The position numbers and the translations under genes are program-made. Positions 8,695 through 17,583 of a stretch of DNA of 64,000 nucleotides are shown piece by piece; within the stretch, counting starts at the first letter, position 1, and every line of letters begins with the position of its first letter. Location: the NCBI RefSeq assembly GCF_017599345.1, contig NZ_JAGFVL010000030.1, forward strand, positions 1 through 64,000, in the 5' to 3' direction. The notes under the pieces are model-generated. The model was not told the origin of the DNA. It made no database searches and saw only the letters and a program-made list of their open reading frames with translations. Source of the DNA: Gracilibacillus suaedae (GTDB lineage: Bacteria > Bacillota > Bacilli > Bacillales > Amphibacillaceae).

Positions 8695-8740
8695 TTGATA
8701 CAACAGTCAACATACTTAATCCTCGAAGCATGAATAAATG

Positions 8741-8902
8741 TTTAAAATGGCAGGTCTCCTGACTTTGTGTATTATTCTACTCTAGCGTCTTCCCATACGT
8801 AAATTTACCGCACAGTGACATAGGCTATTTCGTAACACTTACAGTTGCGAGGACAGTTCTGGATTCACACCAGATTCCCTTTTAAGCAATACACCATTAA
8901 AC
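8741..8902 (-). promoter_or_regulatory. cobalamin (B12) riboswitch
   Basis: Read on the minus strand, this stretch holds the conserved cobalamin aptamer motifs in order: AAAGGGAATCTGGTG, AATCCAGAACTGTCC, CGCAACTGTAA, AGCCTATGTCACTG, GGGAAGACGC and the B12-box region GTCAGGAGACCTGCC. The P1 arms GTTTAATGG and CCATTTTAAAC close the element. It starts ten bases after the resD stop and precedes the DUF4430-ECF S pair, which it should switch off when cobalamin is plentiful. A short hairpin (GTTGA/TCAAC) follows around 8695-8715 and may be part of the expression platform. Confidence 0.93.
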
Positions 8903-8912
8903 ACGTCACATT

Positions 8913-9635
8913 CTATGAGTTATGTGTCACTTCGAATTTATAACCGACACCCCATACTGTTACAATCATTTTAGCAGCATCTGTTGATACTTTACTTAGT
9001 TTTTCTCTTAAACGTTTCACGTGCGTGTCTACTGTTCGTAAATCACCAAAAAACTCATATTTCCATACTTCTTTCAGTAATTCTTCCCTTTCAAAAACTT
9101 TATCCGGGGATTTTGCTAGAAATAAGAGCAATTCGTACTCTTTTGGTGTTAAATTAACTTCCTTATTATCTGCTAAAACACGATGTGCATCATTATCAAT
9201 TAATAGATGCGGAAATTCGATCATATCTTTCGATCGGTTTGCTGTATGTATCGTATTAGAACTTGTGGATCTTCTCAATAATGCCTTGACCCTTAATACA
9301 ACTTCACGTGGGCTAAAAGGTTTCACGATATAATCATCAGTTCCTGCTTCAAAACCATGAATCCTACTTAACTCTTCTCCTTTAGCAGTAAGCATAATAA
9401 CAGGTGTTGTCTTTTGGGATCTCAGTTCTTTACATACCTCTAAACCGTCTTTACCAGGCATCATTAAATCAAGTAAAATCACTTCATAATCTTCAGTCAA
9501 GGCTAACTTCAAGCCTTGTTCTCCGTCTTCTGCTTCATCAATCTCAAAACCTTCGCGTTCGAGATACATTTTTAATAGACGGCGAATTCTATCTTCATCA
9601 TCGACAACAAGAATTTTTTTCGTTTCCTTCTCCAT
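8913..9635 (-). CDS. resD: response regulator ResD (OmpR family)
   Basis: A 240-residue OmpR/PhoB-type regulator: receiver domain with acidic pocket DDE near residue 12, phosphorylation site D56 (VILLDLMMPGKDG), and conserved K in the IVKPFSPRE motif; then a winged-helix domain (LTPKEYELLLFLAKSPDKVF, TVDTHVKRLREKL). It matches ResD, the activator of respiratory and anaerobic genes, and lies after resABC as expected. The sensor kinase gene resE, which normally follows, is absent; a riboswitch starts ten bases after the stop. The ATG follows a purine-rich GGGGGGAGAAGG. Confidence 0.92.
   Translation of the reverse strand: MEKETKKILVVDDEDRIRRLLKMYLEREGFEIDEAEDGEQGLKLALTEDYEVILLDLMMPGKDGLEVCKELRSQKTTPVIMLTAKGEELSRIHGFEAGTDDYIVKPFSPREVVLRVKALLRRSTSSNTIHTANRSKDMIEFPHLLIDNDAHRVLADNKEVNLTPKEYELLLFLAKSPDKVFEREELLKEVWKYEFFGDLRTVDTHVKRLREKLSKVSTDAAKMIVTVWGVGYKFEVTHNS
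8937..8965 (-). promoter_or_regulatory. candidate SigA promoter for the riboswitch transcript
   Basis: On the minus strand TTGTAA (complement of 8960-8965), a 17-bp spacer and TATAAA (complement of 8937-8942) lie inside the 3' end of resD. This would start a transcript just before the aptamer. It matches the consensus at nine of twelve positions and is untested. Confidence 0.45.
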
Positions 9636-9716
9636 CCTTCTCCCCCCCTATCTCTTAATAGTATATAGGCAAAAAGCACAAGAGACAAATATCACTTGTA
9701 CTTTCCATCAAAAATT

Positions 9717-10904
9717 TTATGCATAAGAATGTAAACCGGCTAACACTAGGTTAACAACGATTAAATTGAACATAATAATCGCAAACCCTATAACGGCTAA
9801 CCAAGCTGATTTCTCACCATGCCATCCTCTCGATAAACGAAGATGTAAGAAAATAGCATAGAAAAACCAAGTAATTAGAGCCCAAACTTCTTTGGGATCC
9901 CAGCCCCAATATCTATTCCATGCTTCTTGTGCCCAAATGGCTGCAAATATTAATCCTCCTAGAGTAAATACCGGAAATCCAATAGCAACTGCTCGGTAAC
10001 AAACTTCATCCAATAATTCTGGATTTGCTTTTTTTAGTAATGGTTGGATTGCAGCGGCTATTCTTTGTCTCAATATGGCTCTCGCTATCAAATACAATAA
10101 TAAACCAGCAGCTAAGGACCAAACTAATGTATTCAATTTCCGAGGAGCTTCTGCACCATGAAGCCATCCCGGTGCTGCAAAAACAGCATCCATCTTATCT
10201 TCTGTTGTTAGTTCACCATTCTCAGGACCGAACAACGCTGGCAGTTGATAATCTAATGTCATTTCTTCTTCATCAACCACATAAGAAAATGTTGCATTAT
10301 AATCCATGGATGAAAAAATCGTTGTCATAATCACAAATCCTAATGTTGCACAAATAGAATACATAATGACTTCTAACCAGGTAGTTTTGGCAGTAGTTTG
10401 TGATTGATTAATTTGACGAATTAAATAGATCATACCTGCTACAAAACTAACCGCAAGAATCGCTTCACCTAAAGCAACTGTTGTAACATGAATGTACAAC
10501 CAATGACTTTTCAAGGAAGGAACTAAAGGTGAAATTTCTCTTGGATACATACTTGCATACCCGATAATTAATAATGCTACAGGTAAGGCAAATAATCCTA
10601 ATAACTCTATACGATAGATAAAGTATAAAATGATAAACGCCAATACAAGCATCATACCGAAAAAGGTAACAAATTCAAACATGTTACTAACCGGTGCATG
10701 TCCACTTGCCATCCATCTTGTAAAAAAGTATCCAACTTGTGCGATGAACCCCAGTATAGTAGTACCTATTGCTAACTTGTTCATAAGTGTGAACTTTTTT
10801 TCATGTTGTTTATCCCTAATGGTTGCAGCAAAAAAGATGACTGCTATTAAGTAAATCACAAAAGCAGTATACAATAGGCCACCACTCAAAGATATTAAAT
10901 CCAT
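9717..10904 (-). CDS. resC: cytochrome c biogenesis protein ResC (CcsA/CcmC-like)
   Basis: A 395-residue membrane protein with about eight hydrophobic segments and the tryptophan-rich heme-handling motif [18 protein letters not shown], diagnostic of the CcsA/CcmF/CcmC family. With ResB it forms the system II complex that carries heme across the membrane and attaches it to apocytochrome c. AAGGAGGAG precedes the ATG. It lies between resB and resD in the conserved operon order. Confidence 0.93.
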   Translation of the reverse strand: MDLISLSGGLLYTAFVIYLIAVIFFAATIRDKQHEKKFTLMNKLAIGTTILGFIAQVGYFFTRWMASGHAPVSNMFEFVTFFGMMLVLAFIILYFIYRIELLGLFALPVALLIIGYASMYPREISPLVPSLKSHWLYIHVTTVALGEAILAVSFVAGMIYLIRQINQSQTTAKTTWLEVIMYSICATLGFVIMTTIFSSMDYNATFSYVVDEEEMTLDYQLPALFGPENGELTTEDKMDAVFAAPGWLHGAEAPRKLNTLVWSLAAGLLLYLIARAILRQRIAAAIQPLLKKANPELLDEVCYRAVAIGFPVFTLGGLIFAAIWAQEAWNRYWGWDPKEVWALITWFFYAIFLHLRLSRGWHGEKSAWLAVIGFAIIMFNLIVVNLVLAGLHSYA

Positions 10905-10943
10905 ACACTTTCTCCTCCTTGCATCACCTCAAACGGTAATGAG

Positions 10944-12566
10944 TTACGAATCATTCTTTTTTTCCTGGTCTCGAACCATGGTAAAAGATGTCCCATCAAT
11001 CATTTTTTCAAATTCTCTTGTTAATCCATACCAATTTTTATTCGTATGACATGCTATATACATGCTATCTGCCGCTTGATGAATCCAAATTCTTCGATGC
11101 TGCCAATACATCCCTTGTATAACACCAACCATGAATATAAATGCCCCTAAACCAATAATAGGGAGCGTCAAATCTTTTCTTATCTTTAATCCGCTAACAT
11201 CGCGCACACCAAAATCTGTTAAACTTAGCTTGTACTGATTGTCACCTGAAGGAATATTTTGGCCAATCGCTAAAAAGCTAGCCTCTCGCTCTTCTATATC
11301 AGGTCCATAAACAAAGAAGACAAATCCCGGATTTCGAGGGTAATTAGATACGGATCTCGGCTCACCATTATTTAATTCATATTCCGGATAATAACGATTC
11401 AGCTCAATACGGTAGCCATTATCAAATACATATTCACTTTCAGGATCTGTTAAATCAACGGTAAACTCTACAATAGCTTCTTCCTCTTCATCATCTACTT
11501 CATGCAATTTAAAAGACATCGTCTGAAATTCATTAAGTTGATAACTATCTTGATAAAGTGCTAATCCATTTATTTTCAACGGTTCGTTTACGATAATTTC
11601 GCCGCTTTTGACCTCTTTTAACTCTGGATCCGATCCAATAACATCCCTTGATACATCTTCATATATTACGGCATTCGTTTCAAAATGCTTCGGTACAGGT
11701 CCACTTGTATTTTGTAAAGCCTCTTCAAAAATCGCATCTTCGTCATCATTTCCATATGTTTCAAATATAAATTCTTCGTTTTTTATGTAATATTGTTGAT
11801 TAGTACTAGGTATAACTGCTGTCTCGCCTTCTCTTACCCAAACAAAATCATCTACGTACATAAATGGAATGAAGCGAAAGAGTGTACCTACTAAAAAGAT
11901 AATAAGTCCTAAATGATTTACATATGGACCCCATCTTGAAAATCTACCTTTTTCGGCAAGTATGTGGCCGTCTTCCTCGCTAATCTTATACCGATGCTTT
12001 TTAAGATTGTTGATAAATTGAGTCTTATCGTCTGTATTATAGTCGGTATATTCACCAAAGAGTTTCTGTCTTTTTAAAAAATTCGGATGTCGTTTAATAG
12101 CTTGATTTTTCAGTGCTTTATATAAAGGAACTCCTCTGTCGATACTTACGATAAAAATAGAAATACCGATCAAAGCGATCAATACCATGTACCACCAAGA
12201 ATTGTATAAGTTATGAAAACCTAATTGGTAATAGATTTGACCTAGTATTCCGTATTGATCCCGATAATGTAAAGCAGGATCGACATTTTGCGGAATGTAC
12301 ATTTCCTGAGGATATATCGTTCCAAGAGCAGATGCAACTAAAGCAATCGTAATTAGCGTTACACCTATTTTAACTGACGAAAAGAAATTCCATATTTTAT
12401 CTACTATTGAACGATTCTTCGTTTTGGAACGAATCGCACTACCGTCATATCGCATATTCAATAATGTGCCTTGCTGATCATTATCTAACGGTTTTCCACA
12501 TTTTTCGCAAATAGTAGTCCCTTCTTTATTTTGATGACCACATGTGCTACATTTCATTATGTTCAT
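10944..12566 (-). CDS. resB: cytochrome c biogenesis protein ResB
   Basis: A 540-residue protein with an N-terminal zinc-ribbon (CSTCGHQNKEGTTICEKCGK), several membrane segments (about 65-85, 125-145, 200-220 and near the C-terminus) and a large extracytoplasmic domain between the last two. This is the Ccs1/ResB architecture. The ATG at 12566 was chosen because GTGAGGGG lies eight bases upstream and it sits ten bases after the resA stop; an upstream in-frame codon at 12596 would overlap resA and lacks a ribosome binding site. Confidence 0.92.
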   Translation of the reverse strand: MNIMKCSTCGHQNKEGTTICEKCGKPLDNDQQGTLLNMRYDGSAIRSKTKNRSIVDKIWNFFSSVKIGVTLITIALVASALGTIYPQEMYIPQNVDPALHYRDQYGILGQIYYQLGFHNLYNSWWYMVLIALIGISIFIVSIDRGVPLYKALKNQAIKRHPNFLKRQKLFGEYTDYNTDDKTQFINNLKKHRYKISEEDGHILAEKGRFSRWGPYVNHLGLIIFLVGTLFRFIPFMYVDDFVWVREGETAVIPSTNQQYYIKNEEFIFETYGNDDEDAIFEEALQNTSGPVPKHFETNAVIYEDVSRDVIGSDPELKEVKSGEIIVNEPLKINGLALYQDSYQLNEFQTMSFKLHEVDDEEEEAIVEFTVDLTDPESEYVFDNGYRIELNRYYPEYELNNGEPRSVSNYPRNPGFVFFVYGPDIEEREASFLAIGQNIPSGDNQYKLSLTDFGVRDVSGLKIRKDLTLPIIGLGAFIFMVGVIQGMYWQHRRIWIHQAADSMYIACHTNKNWYGLTREFEKMIDGTSFTMVRDQEKKNDS

Positions 12567-12576
12567 AAGAAACCCC

Positions 12577-13167
12577 TCACGTTCCCTTTGGTACAATCTC
12601 TTGTAAATAGCTCTCTAATCGTTCAAGTGAAAGTTCTCCTAATACTCGGTCTACCACCACACCATTCTCATCAATAAAATAAGTAGTTGGCAATGGTACG
12701 ATACCATAAGCGTCCAACACTTGACTATCTTTATCATGAAGTATTGGAAATGACAAATTATAATGATCTACAAACTTATCAATGACTAATTCTGTTGCAT
12801 CCACACTAACAGCGACAATTTCTACTCCTTGCTCTTTATATTTCGGATACAATTCCTCCATATAAGGCATTTCTCTTTCACAAGGTTCGCAATACGTAGC
12901 CCAAAAATTTAACATAACGCCCTTACCCTCAAGATCAGAAAGCTGCAATGAAGATTCTACGGCATCCCCGTTATTTGCAACACGATCTAATTGAAAATCT
13001 GGTGCTTGTTCATTTTTGTCAACAGCCGTTTCTTCTTCAGCGGTTAAATTCGAAACAATAGCAAACACTAAAGCTCCAAATAGTACTACCAATATCGCAG
13101 ATCGAAAAATAAAGCGATTTCGCTTCTTAACTCGTTTTTTTCGTTTCGCTTGTTCAACCTTTTCCAT
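12577..13167 (-). CDS. resA: thiol-disulfide oxidoreductase ResA
   Basis: A 196-residue membrane-anchored thioredoxin-like protein. One membrane segment at about residues 21-40 is followed by an extracytoplasmic thioredoxin fold with active site C93-E-P-C96 (FWATYCEPCEREMPYM), the CEPC motif typical of ResA. It keeps the heme-binding cysteines of apocytochrome c reduced for ligation by ResBC. The ATG at 13167 has AAGGGAG eight bases upstream, while the GTG at 13176 abuts that site and is unlikely. Confidence 0.93.
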   Translation of the reverse strand: MEKVEQAKRKKRVKKRNRFIFRSAILVVLFGALVFAIVSNLTAEEETAVDKNEQAPDFQLDRVANNGDAVESSLQLSDLEGKGVMLNFWATYCEPCEREMPYMEELYPKYKEQGVEIVAVSVDATELVIDKFVDHYNLSFPILHDKDSQVLDAYGIVPLPTTYFIDENGVVVDRVLGELSLERLESYLQEIVPKGT

Positions 13168-13233
13168 GGATCTCACTCCCTTCGATCATTGTACCATTTA
13201 CGATGATCAAAAATTGTGACAGTTATTTAACAA

Positions 13234-13950
13234 TTACTTGGCCAATTTCTTTAGCTCGGACACTTCTTGTGGGGTCAACTCTCGATGTTCACCTGCATTT
13301 AAACTATCTAATGTTAAGAATCCGAATTTTTCCCTTTTCAGCTTCTGCACTGGTGTACCAATCGCTTCAAACATTCTTCTTATTTGTCGGTTTTTTCCTT
13401 GATGTAGAATCATTTTAATAATCGCTGTTTTTTTCTTAGGATCAGTGGACAATACCTTTACTTGTTTTGCTTTCAATATATCTCCTTCTGAGCGAATTCC
13501 CTTTTTGAATAATTGTAATTTTTCTTTTGAGGGAATTCCTTCTGTTTTAACGATATATTCTTTATTAATCTGATGACTCGGATGTAACAATAAATTGGTA
13601 AAGTCACCATCGTTAGTCATTATTAATAATCCTGAAGTATCATAATCTAGTCTGCCAACTGGATAAAGTCTTTCATCATATTCTTCAAAAAAATCAGCCA
13701 CTGTCTTCCGGTTTTTATCATCGGATACGCTAGTAATCACACCACGTGGTTTATAGAATAGAAAATATAATAATTTTTCTTTTTCAATTGGTACTCCCTC
13801 TACTTTCACTTCATCTTGATCAGATACTTTGGTACCTAATTCTGTCACTACTCTTCCATTTACTTCTACTAGACCATCAACGATCATTTTCTCTGCTTTT
13901 CTTCTAGAGGTAACACCGCTTTTAGCAATTACTTTCTGCAGTCGTTCCAT
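13234..13950 (-). CDS. rluB: ribosomal large subunit pseudouridine synthase RluB
   Basis: An S4 domain at residues 1-60 (MERLQKVIAKSGVTSRRKAE...) precedes a RsuA-family pseudouridine synthase domain with the catalytic Asp in PVGRLDYDTSGLLIMTND and the conserved GKNRQIRRMFEAIG motif. Family members modify a uridine in 23S rRNA helix 89/90. The start at 13950 matches the family N-terminus; a codon at 13968 would add six residues and has no clear ribosome binding site. About 60 bp separate it from resA, in line with the conserved order spmB-rluB-resA. Confidence 0.9.
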   Translation of the reverse strand: MERLQKVIAKSGVTSRRKAEKMIVDGLVEVNGRVVTELGTKVSDQDEVKVEGVPIEKEKLLYFLFYKPRGVITSVSDDKNRKTVADFFEEYDERLYPVGRLDYDTSGLLIMTNDGDFTNLLLHPSHQINKEYIVKTEGIPSKEKLQLFKKGIRSEGDILKAKQVKVLSTDPKKKTAIIKMILHQGKNRQIRRMFEAIGTPVQKLKREKFGFLTLDSLNAGEHRELTPQEVSELKKLAK

Positions 13951-14047
13951 TATGCTCACACTTTCCATCTAGATTTATGTTATCATTGTTAACCATGTCA
14001 TTTATTTCGTATACATGAAAAACAGTAGCGCTTGAAAACGAGCGCTA

Positions 14048-14581
14048 CTATAAGAATATCCAAGACACAATTATTACTGAAACTATTATACCAATAAAAT
14101 CCGCAATCAGTCCAACTTTTAAAGCGTTCCCCATTTTTTTTATCCCAACTGCACCAAAATAGACAGTTAATATATAGAGAGTTGTATCTGTACTTCCCTG
14201 CATGGTGGATGCCAGTCTACCTAAAAAGGAATCAGGACCATAAGTTTTGATAATCTCAGTTGTTACACTTAAGGCAGCAGTACCAGAAATGGGTCGTAAT
14301 ATTGCTAACGGTGCTATGTCCGCTGGTATTCCGACCTTTGATAAAACAGGCTGTAATAAGCCGATAAACGCATCTAATGCTCCTGAGCTCCTTAGAATCG
14401 CAATAGCAACTAACATTCCTAATAAAAAAGGAAGAAGAGAAACCGACATTTTTAAGCCTTCTTTCCCACCTTCCACAAACACCTCATATGCTGGAACTTT
14501 TCTGATAATGGCCACAATTAAAATCATCATTACGGTCACTGGAACTAACCAAATACTTATGACCGTCAACCATTCAACCAT
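14048..14581 (-). CDS. spmB: spore maturation protein SpmB
   Basis: A 177-residue protein with four to five membrane segments and the nucleoside-recognition (Gate) motif region (SLLPFLLGMLVAIAILRSSG, PISGTAALSVTTE). SpmA and SpmB act together in dehydration of the spore core in B. subtilis. An AAAGGAG site precedes the ATG and spmA ends about 35 bp upstream. Confidence 0.93.
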   Translation of the reverse strand: MVEWLTVISIWLVPVTVMMILIVAIIRKVPAYEVFVEGGKEGLKMSVSLLPFLLGMLVAIAILRSSGALDAFIGLLQPVLSKVGIPADIAPLAILRPISGTAALSVTTEIIKTYGPDSFLGRLASTMQGSTDTTLYILTVYFGAVGIKKMGNALKVGLIADFIGIIVSVIIVSWIFL

Positions 14582-14616
14582 GTTGAGACTCCTTTCCTTT
14601 ACCTATGCTATAACCT

Positions 14617-15195
14617 TCATTTTTGTCGTGATTTTTGCATCAAACGATCAATCGTTATCGCTGAAACAGTTGTAATAAAGGTAGCCAAAATCGTACTTGC
14701 AACGATTTCAGTTGGTGCTGCTGAACTATACTCCATACGAATGCCAATTACCGTGGTCGGTACCAATGTAAGACTGGAAGTATTAATAACTAAAAAAGTT
14801 ATCATGGAATTACTGGCGTGATCAGATTTACTTATTTTTTTCATCTCTTCCATTGCTTTGATGCCCATTGGTGTAGCTGCATTTCCTAACCCGAATAAAT
14901 TGGCAGAAAAGTTAGCGAGTATATATCCCATTGCAGGATGACCATCAGGAATTTCAGGGAATAATCGTTTTACAATCGGTCTAAATAATTTTGAAAAACC
15001 TTTTAATATCCCTGCTCGCTCAGCAACTCTCATCATACCTAGCCAAAAAACTAATACACTTGATAAACTGATTACCAGTGTAACAGCCTCACTGGCCCCT
15101 TCAAACAAAGCCTCATTGACTTGTTCCATCGTTCCATTAAACATGGCATAAACAATACCAATGATCGCCATTAATGCCCATATCACATTAATCAA
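14617..15195 (-). CDS. spmA: spore maturation protein SpmA
   Basis: A 192-residue membrane protein of the same Gate family as SpmB, with the motifs SSVLVFWLGMMRVAERAG and NLFGLGNAATPMGIKAMEEM. It is needed with SpmB for low core water and heat resistance of spores. I take the TTG at 15195 (MINVIWALMAI) as start because GGTGAT lies just upstream and the N-terminus then aligns with B. subtilis SpmA. A TTG at 15207 is also in frame. The start overlaps the dacB stop by eight bases, which suggests coupled translation. Confidence 0.9.
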   Translation of the reverse strand: MINVIWALMAIIGIVYAMFNGTMEQVNEALFEGASEAVTLVISLSSVLVFWLGMMRVAERAGILKGFSKLFRPIVKRLFPEIPDGHPAMGYILANFSANLFGLGNAATPMGIKAMEEMKKISKSDHASNSMITFLVINTSSLTLVPTTVIGIRMEYSSAAPTEIVASTILATFITTVSAITIDRLMQKSRQK

Positions 15196-16291
15196 GATTA
15201 TCACCAAACAATCGTTTCAATTGTTCTAGAAAAGTGGTCCAGAACGATGGTTCTCTCGACTCTTCCATAGAATAGAGATATAGTGATGTATCTGTAATTG
15301 CTTCATCATTAAGATAGAAAACACGCTTTCCAATCTTATCAAAATCAGAAGGTTTACGACTAACATAATTTTCATAGCTAATATTATTCACTTCGTTTTC
15401 TGCTAAAGGATAGTAGATAGATTCTTGAATTTCTGCCGTAATGATATCTTGCTCATCGGTTTTCAGTCTCATCGTGGATTTATCTTGTATTTTTTTTAAT
15501 GGGAATTTTTCAAATCCCCATTCAAATAAATTTATATGATCTTGCCAGTCGCTTGGAGCGTTTAAGGTTACTACTATTAGTGTTTGTCCATTTTTTTCAG
15601 CTGTTGAAACTAGTGTTCTTCCTGCAGCTCGTGTATAACCGGTTTTTCCACCATTACTGTACTCATATAATTGAGTAAGCAATTTGTTTTTGTTTATCCA
15701 AGCATAATCGCGGGCAGAAGATTGATATGATGAAGTACCGGAAATTTCTCTAAAAACAGTATTTTCCATAGCATATTTGGTTAAAAGTGCCATGTCATAG
15801 GCTGTGGAGAAATGTGTATCAGAGTCCAGTCCATGTGGATTGTCAAAATGACTATTTGTCATACCAATCCATCTGGCTTTTTCATTCATTAAGTATGCAA
15901 AGCCTTCTTGACTGCCACCGATATGCTCACCAATTGCTACGGCTGCATCATTTCCCGACCTTAACATTAAACCGTAGACAAGATCTCTTAATGTGATTTT
16001 ATCGTCTTTCTTTAAATAAATGGAGGATCCTTCTGTTGATATCGCATTATCCGATATTTTAACGTATTCATCTAATTTTCCAGATTCTATAGCTATAATA
16101 GCTGTTAAAATCTTGGTGATACTTGCTATCAGTGTTGGATTGTCTGCATTTTTCTCATATAGGACTCTACCTGTTTCTTGATCCATTAAGATAGCACTCT
16201 CTGCTGAAACCTGTACATTTGCTTTTATATCTGGTTGTGGTAATAAGACAAAAATTAATACAATACATATACTATAAATAAACGGTCGCAT
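15188..16291 (-). CDS. dacB: D-alanyl-D-alanine carboxypeptidase DacB (spore cortex type)
   Basis: A 367-residue S11-family penicillin-binding protein. A signal peptide (about residues 1-24) is followed by the active-site motifs S57-I-T-K60, SGND and KTGYT, and a C-terminal domain. It trims peptide side chains of peptidoglycan; the location before spmAB matches B. subtilis dacB, which sets the cross-linking of spore cortex. The ATG at 16291 has GAGGTG four bases upstream and gives a proper signal peptide; an upstream GTG would add 36 unlikely residues. Confidence 0.92.
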   Translation of the reverse strand: MRPFIYSICIVLIFVLLPQPDIKANVQVSAESAILMDQETGRVLYEKNADNPTLIASITKILTAIIAIESGKLDEYVKISDNAISTEGSSIYLKKDDKITLRDLVYGLMLRSGNDAAVAIGEHIGGSQEGFAYLMNEKARWIGMTNSHFDNPHGLDSDTHFSTAYDMALLTKYAMENTVFREISGTSSYQSSARDYAWINKNKLLTQLYEYSNGGKTGYTRAAGRTLVSTAEKNGQTLIVVTLNAPSDWQDHINLFEWGFEKFPLKKIQDKSTMRLKTDEQDIITAEIQESIYYPLAENEVNNISYENYVSRKPSDFDKIGKRVFYLNDEAITDTSLYLYSMEESREPSFWTTFLEQLKRLFGDNLD

Positions 16292-16427
16292 GGCACACCT
16301 CATCTCACTTTGCAGATACGTTTGTACCATTCTATGCAGACAAGCAGTGCATATGACTACAAAACAAGCAAAACCACATGTCTTCACTATTCGAACCAAT
16401 GTGGCGGTTTATGATTAAAGTAAGTTT

Positions 16428-16928
16428 TTAATTCTAAGTAGATACAAACTGCGAACAAATAAAAAATTCCGAAGTGAGACTTTCCTCCATTCTTTCCATA
16501 GGAAGTGTTGGAATACCGCTCCGGCAGAATACTCCGCTTTCCGTGGGCGGTTTTTAGCTAACTTTGCAAAGAAAACTACTTTGCAAAGTGGATCTTCAGC
16601 TCTCGTGAGTCCCACAGGAGTCTCCGTATTCTGCTGCGCTAATTTTACTTTTCTGATTGTTGTAAGAATAGAACACCTGGGTTTGTATCCTTAGGATTTT
16701 CTGCCACTTATTCAGAACACGATTCTAAGCTGCGGAAAAATGCGACACTCCTGGAGGAATAGCGCGAACCGAAGGTCCATTTGGTGAAGTGGTTTTCTTC
16801 ACCAAGTTAGCTCAAGGTCGCCCCGGAAAGGGAGTATTTTTCCGCAGCAACGGTCACGCACTCATCAACAAAAGAATGGTAGAAGGCAACTCCATGTCCA
16901 CTTTACTTCGTAGGATATGTTTTTTGTA
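16428..16928. repeat. dispersed long repeat, family B, copy 1
   Basis: About 500 bp of the 685-bp dacB-scpB gap is closely similar, with indels, to 55945-56330. Shared landmarks in the same order are ACAAACTGCGAA, ACCGCTCCGGCAGAATACTCCGC, GGGCGGTTTTTAG, TTTGCAAAGTGGATCTT, CCCACAGGAGTCTCCGTATTCTG, CAGAACACGATTCTAA and GGGAGTATTTTTCCG. Elements with this GC-rich core are widespread between genes in Bacillaceae. Reading frames here are accidental. Confidence 0.85.
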
Positions 16929-16943
16929 CTGTTATTATATAAA

Positions 16944-16978
16944 GGAAAAAACCTGTAACTTTGGTAAGCTACAGGGTT
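16944..16978 (-). terminator. intrinsic terminator of scpAB
   Basis: On the minus strand AACCCTGTAGCT pairs with AGTTACAGGTT around a short loop and runs into TTTTTTCC. It begins at the scpB stop codon. Confidence 0.85.
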
Positions 16979-17558
16979 AGTCGTTCATATTTTGTAGTCG
17001 ATCGAAGAATAGGTCAGCTTCTTGCTCTACATCAATTTCATCAATATCTTCTGGCAACGGTGGTAAATCATCAATAGAACTTAAGCCGAAATAAGTTAAA
17101 AATTCGATAGTTGTGCCAAACAAGATTGGTCTTCCCACCCCTTCTTTACGACCTACTTCCTCAATTAATGCTCTGGAGATAAGGGTTTGTAATGGCCGTT
17201 CACTTTTAACACCGCGAATTTGTTCGATTTCCGTTCTGGTAATTGGTTGCAAATAAGCGATAATCGCTAATGTTTCTAATGCCGCTTGTGATAGCTTAGC
17301 ATGGACTTTCGCTTCTTTCAATTTCGTAAAATATTCACTATGCTCTGGCTTTGTAGTTAAAAATAGCACTTGTTGTGACTCCATCAACATAATGCCTCGT
17401 TTAGCATGTTCATATTCAAACTTTAACTCATTAATTAAGTGGTCCGCCATATCTATATCTAAATCTAAAACTTTTCGCAGTTCTTTTTTATGTATCCCGT
17501 CATCTCCAGCAGCGAAAATTAAACCTTCCATTATCGCCTTAATATCATTTATATCCAA
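16977..17558 (-). CDS. scpB: segregation and condensation protein B (ScpB)
   Basis: A 193-residue protein with two winged-helix domains (LSQAALETLAIIAYLQPITRTEIEQIRGV; ALIEEVGRKEGVGRPILFGTT) and an acidic C-terminal tail. ScpB dimers bind ScpA and the SMC ATPase in chromosome condensation. A TTG at 17558 is the best start, since GGAGG lies eight bases upstream; the ATG and TTG at 17573 and 17576 overlap that ribosome binding site. Confidence 0.93.
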   Translation of the reverse strand: MDINDIKAIMEGLIFAAGDDGIHKKELRKVLDLDIDMADHLINELKFEYEHAKRGIMLMESQQVLFLTTKPEHSEYFTKLKEAKVHAKLSQAALETLAIIAYLQPITRTEIEQIRGVKSERPLQTLISRALIEEVGRKEGVGRPILFGTTIEFLTYFGLSSIDDLPPLPEDIDEIDVEQEADLFFDRLQNMND

Positions 17559-17583
17559 CTTGATAACCTCCATCAATCATTAG

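Noticed and set aside
16415-16980. Reading frames of 60-70 residues on both strands in the dacB-scpB gap
   Set aside because: They lie inside a dispersed repeat that recurs at 56 kb with indels that break the frames.
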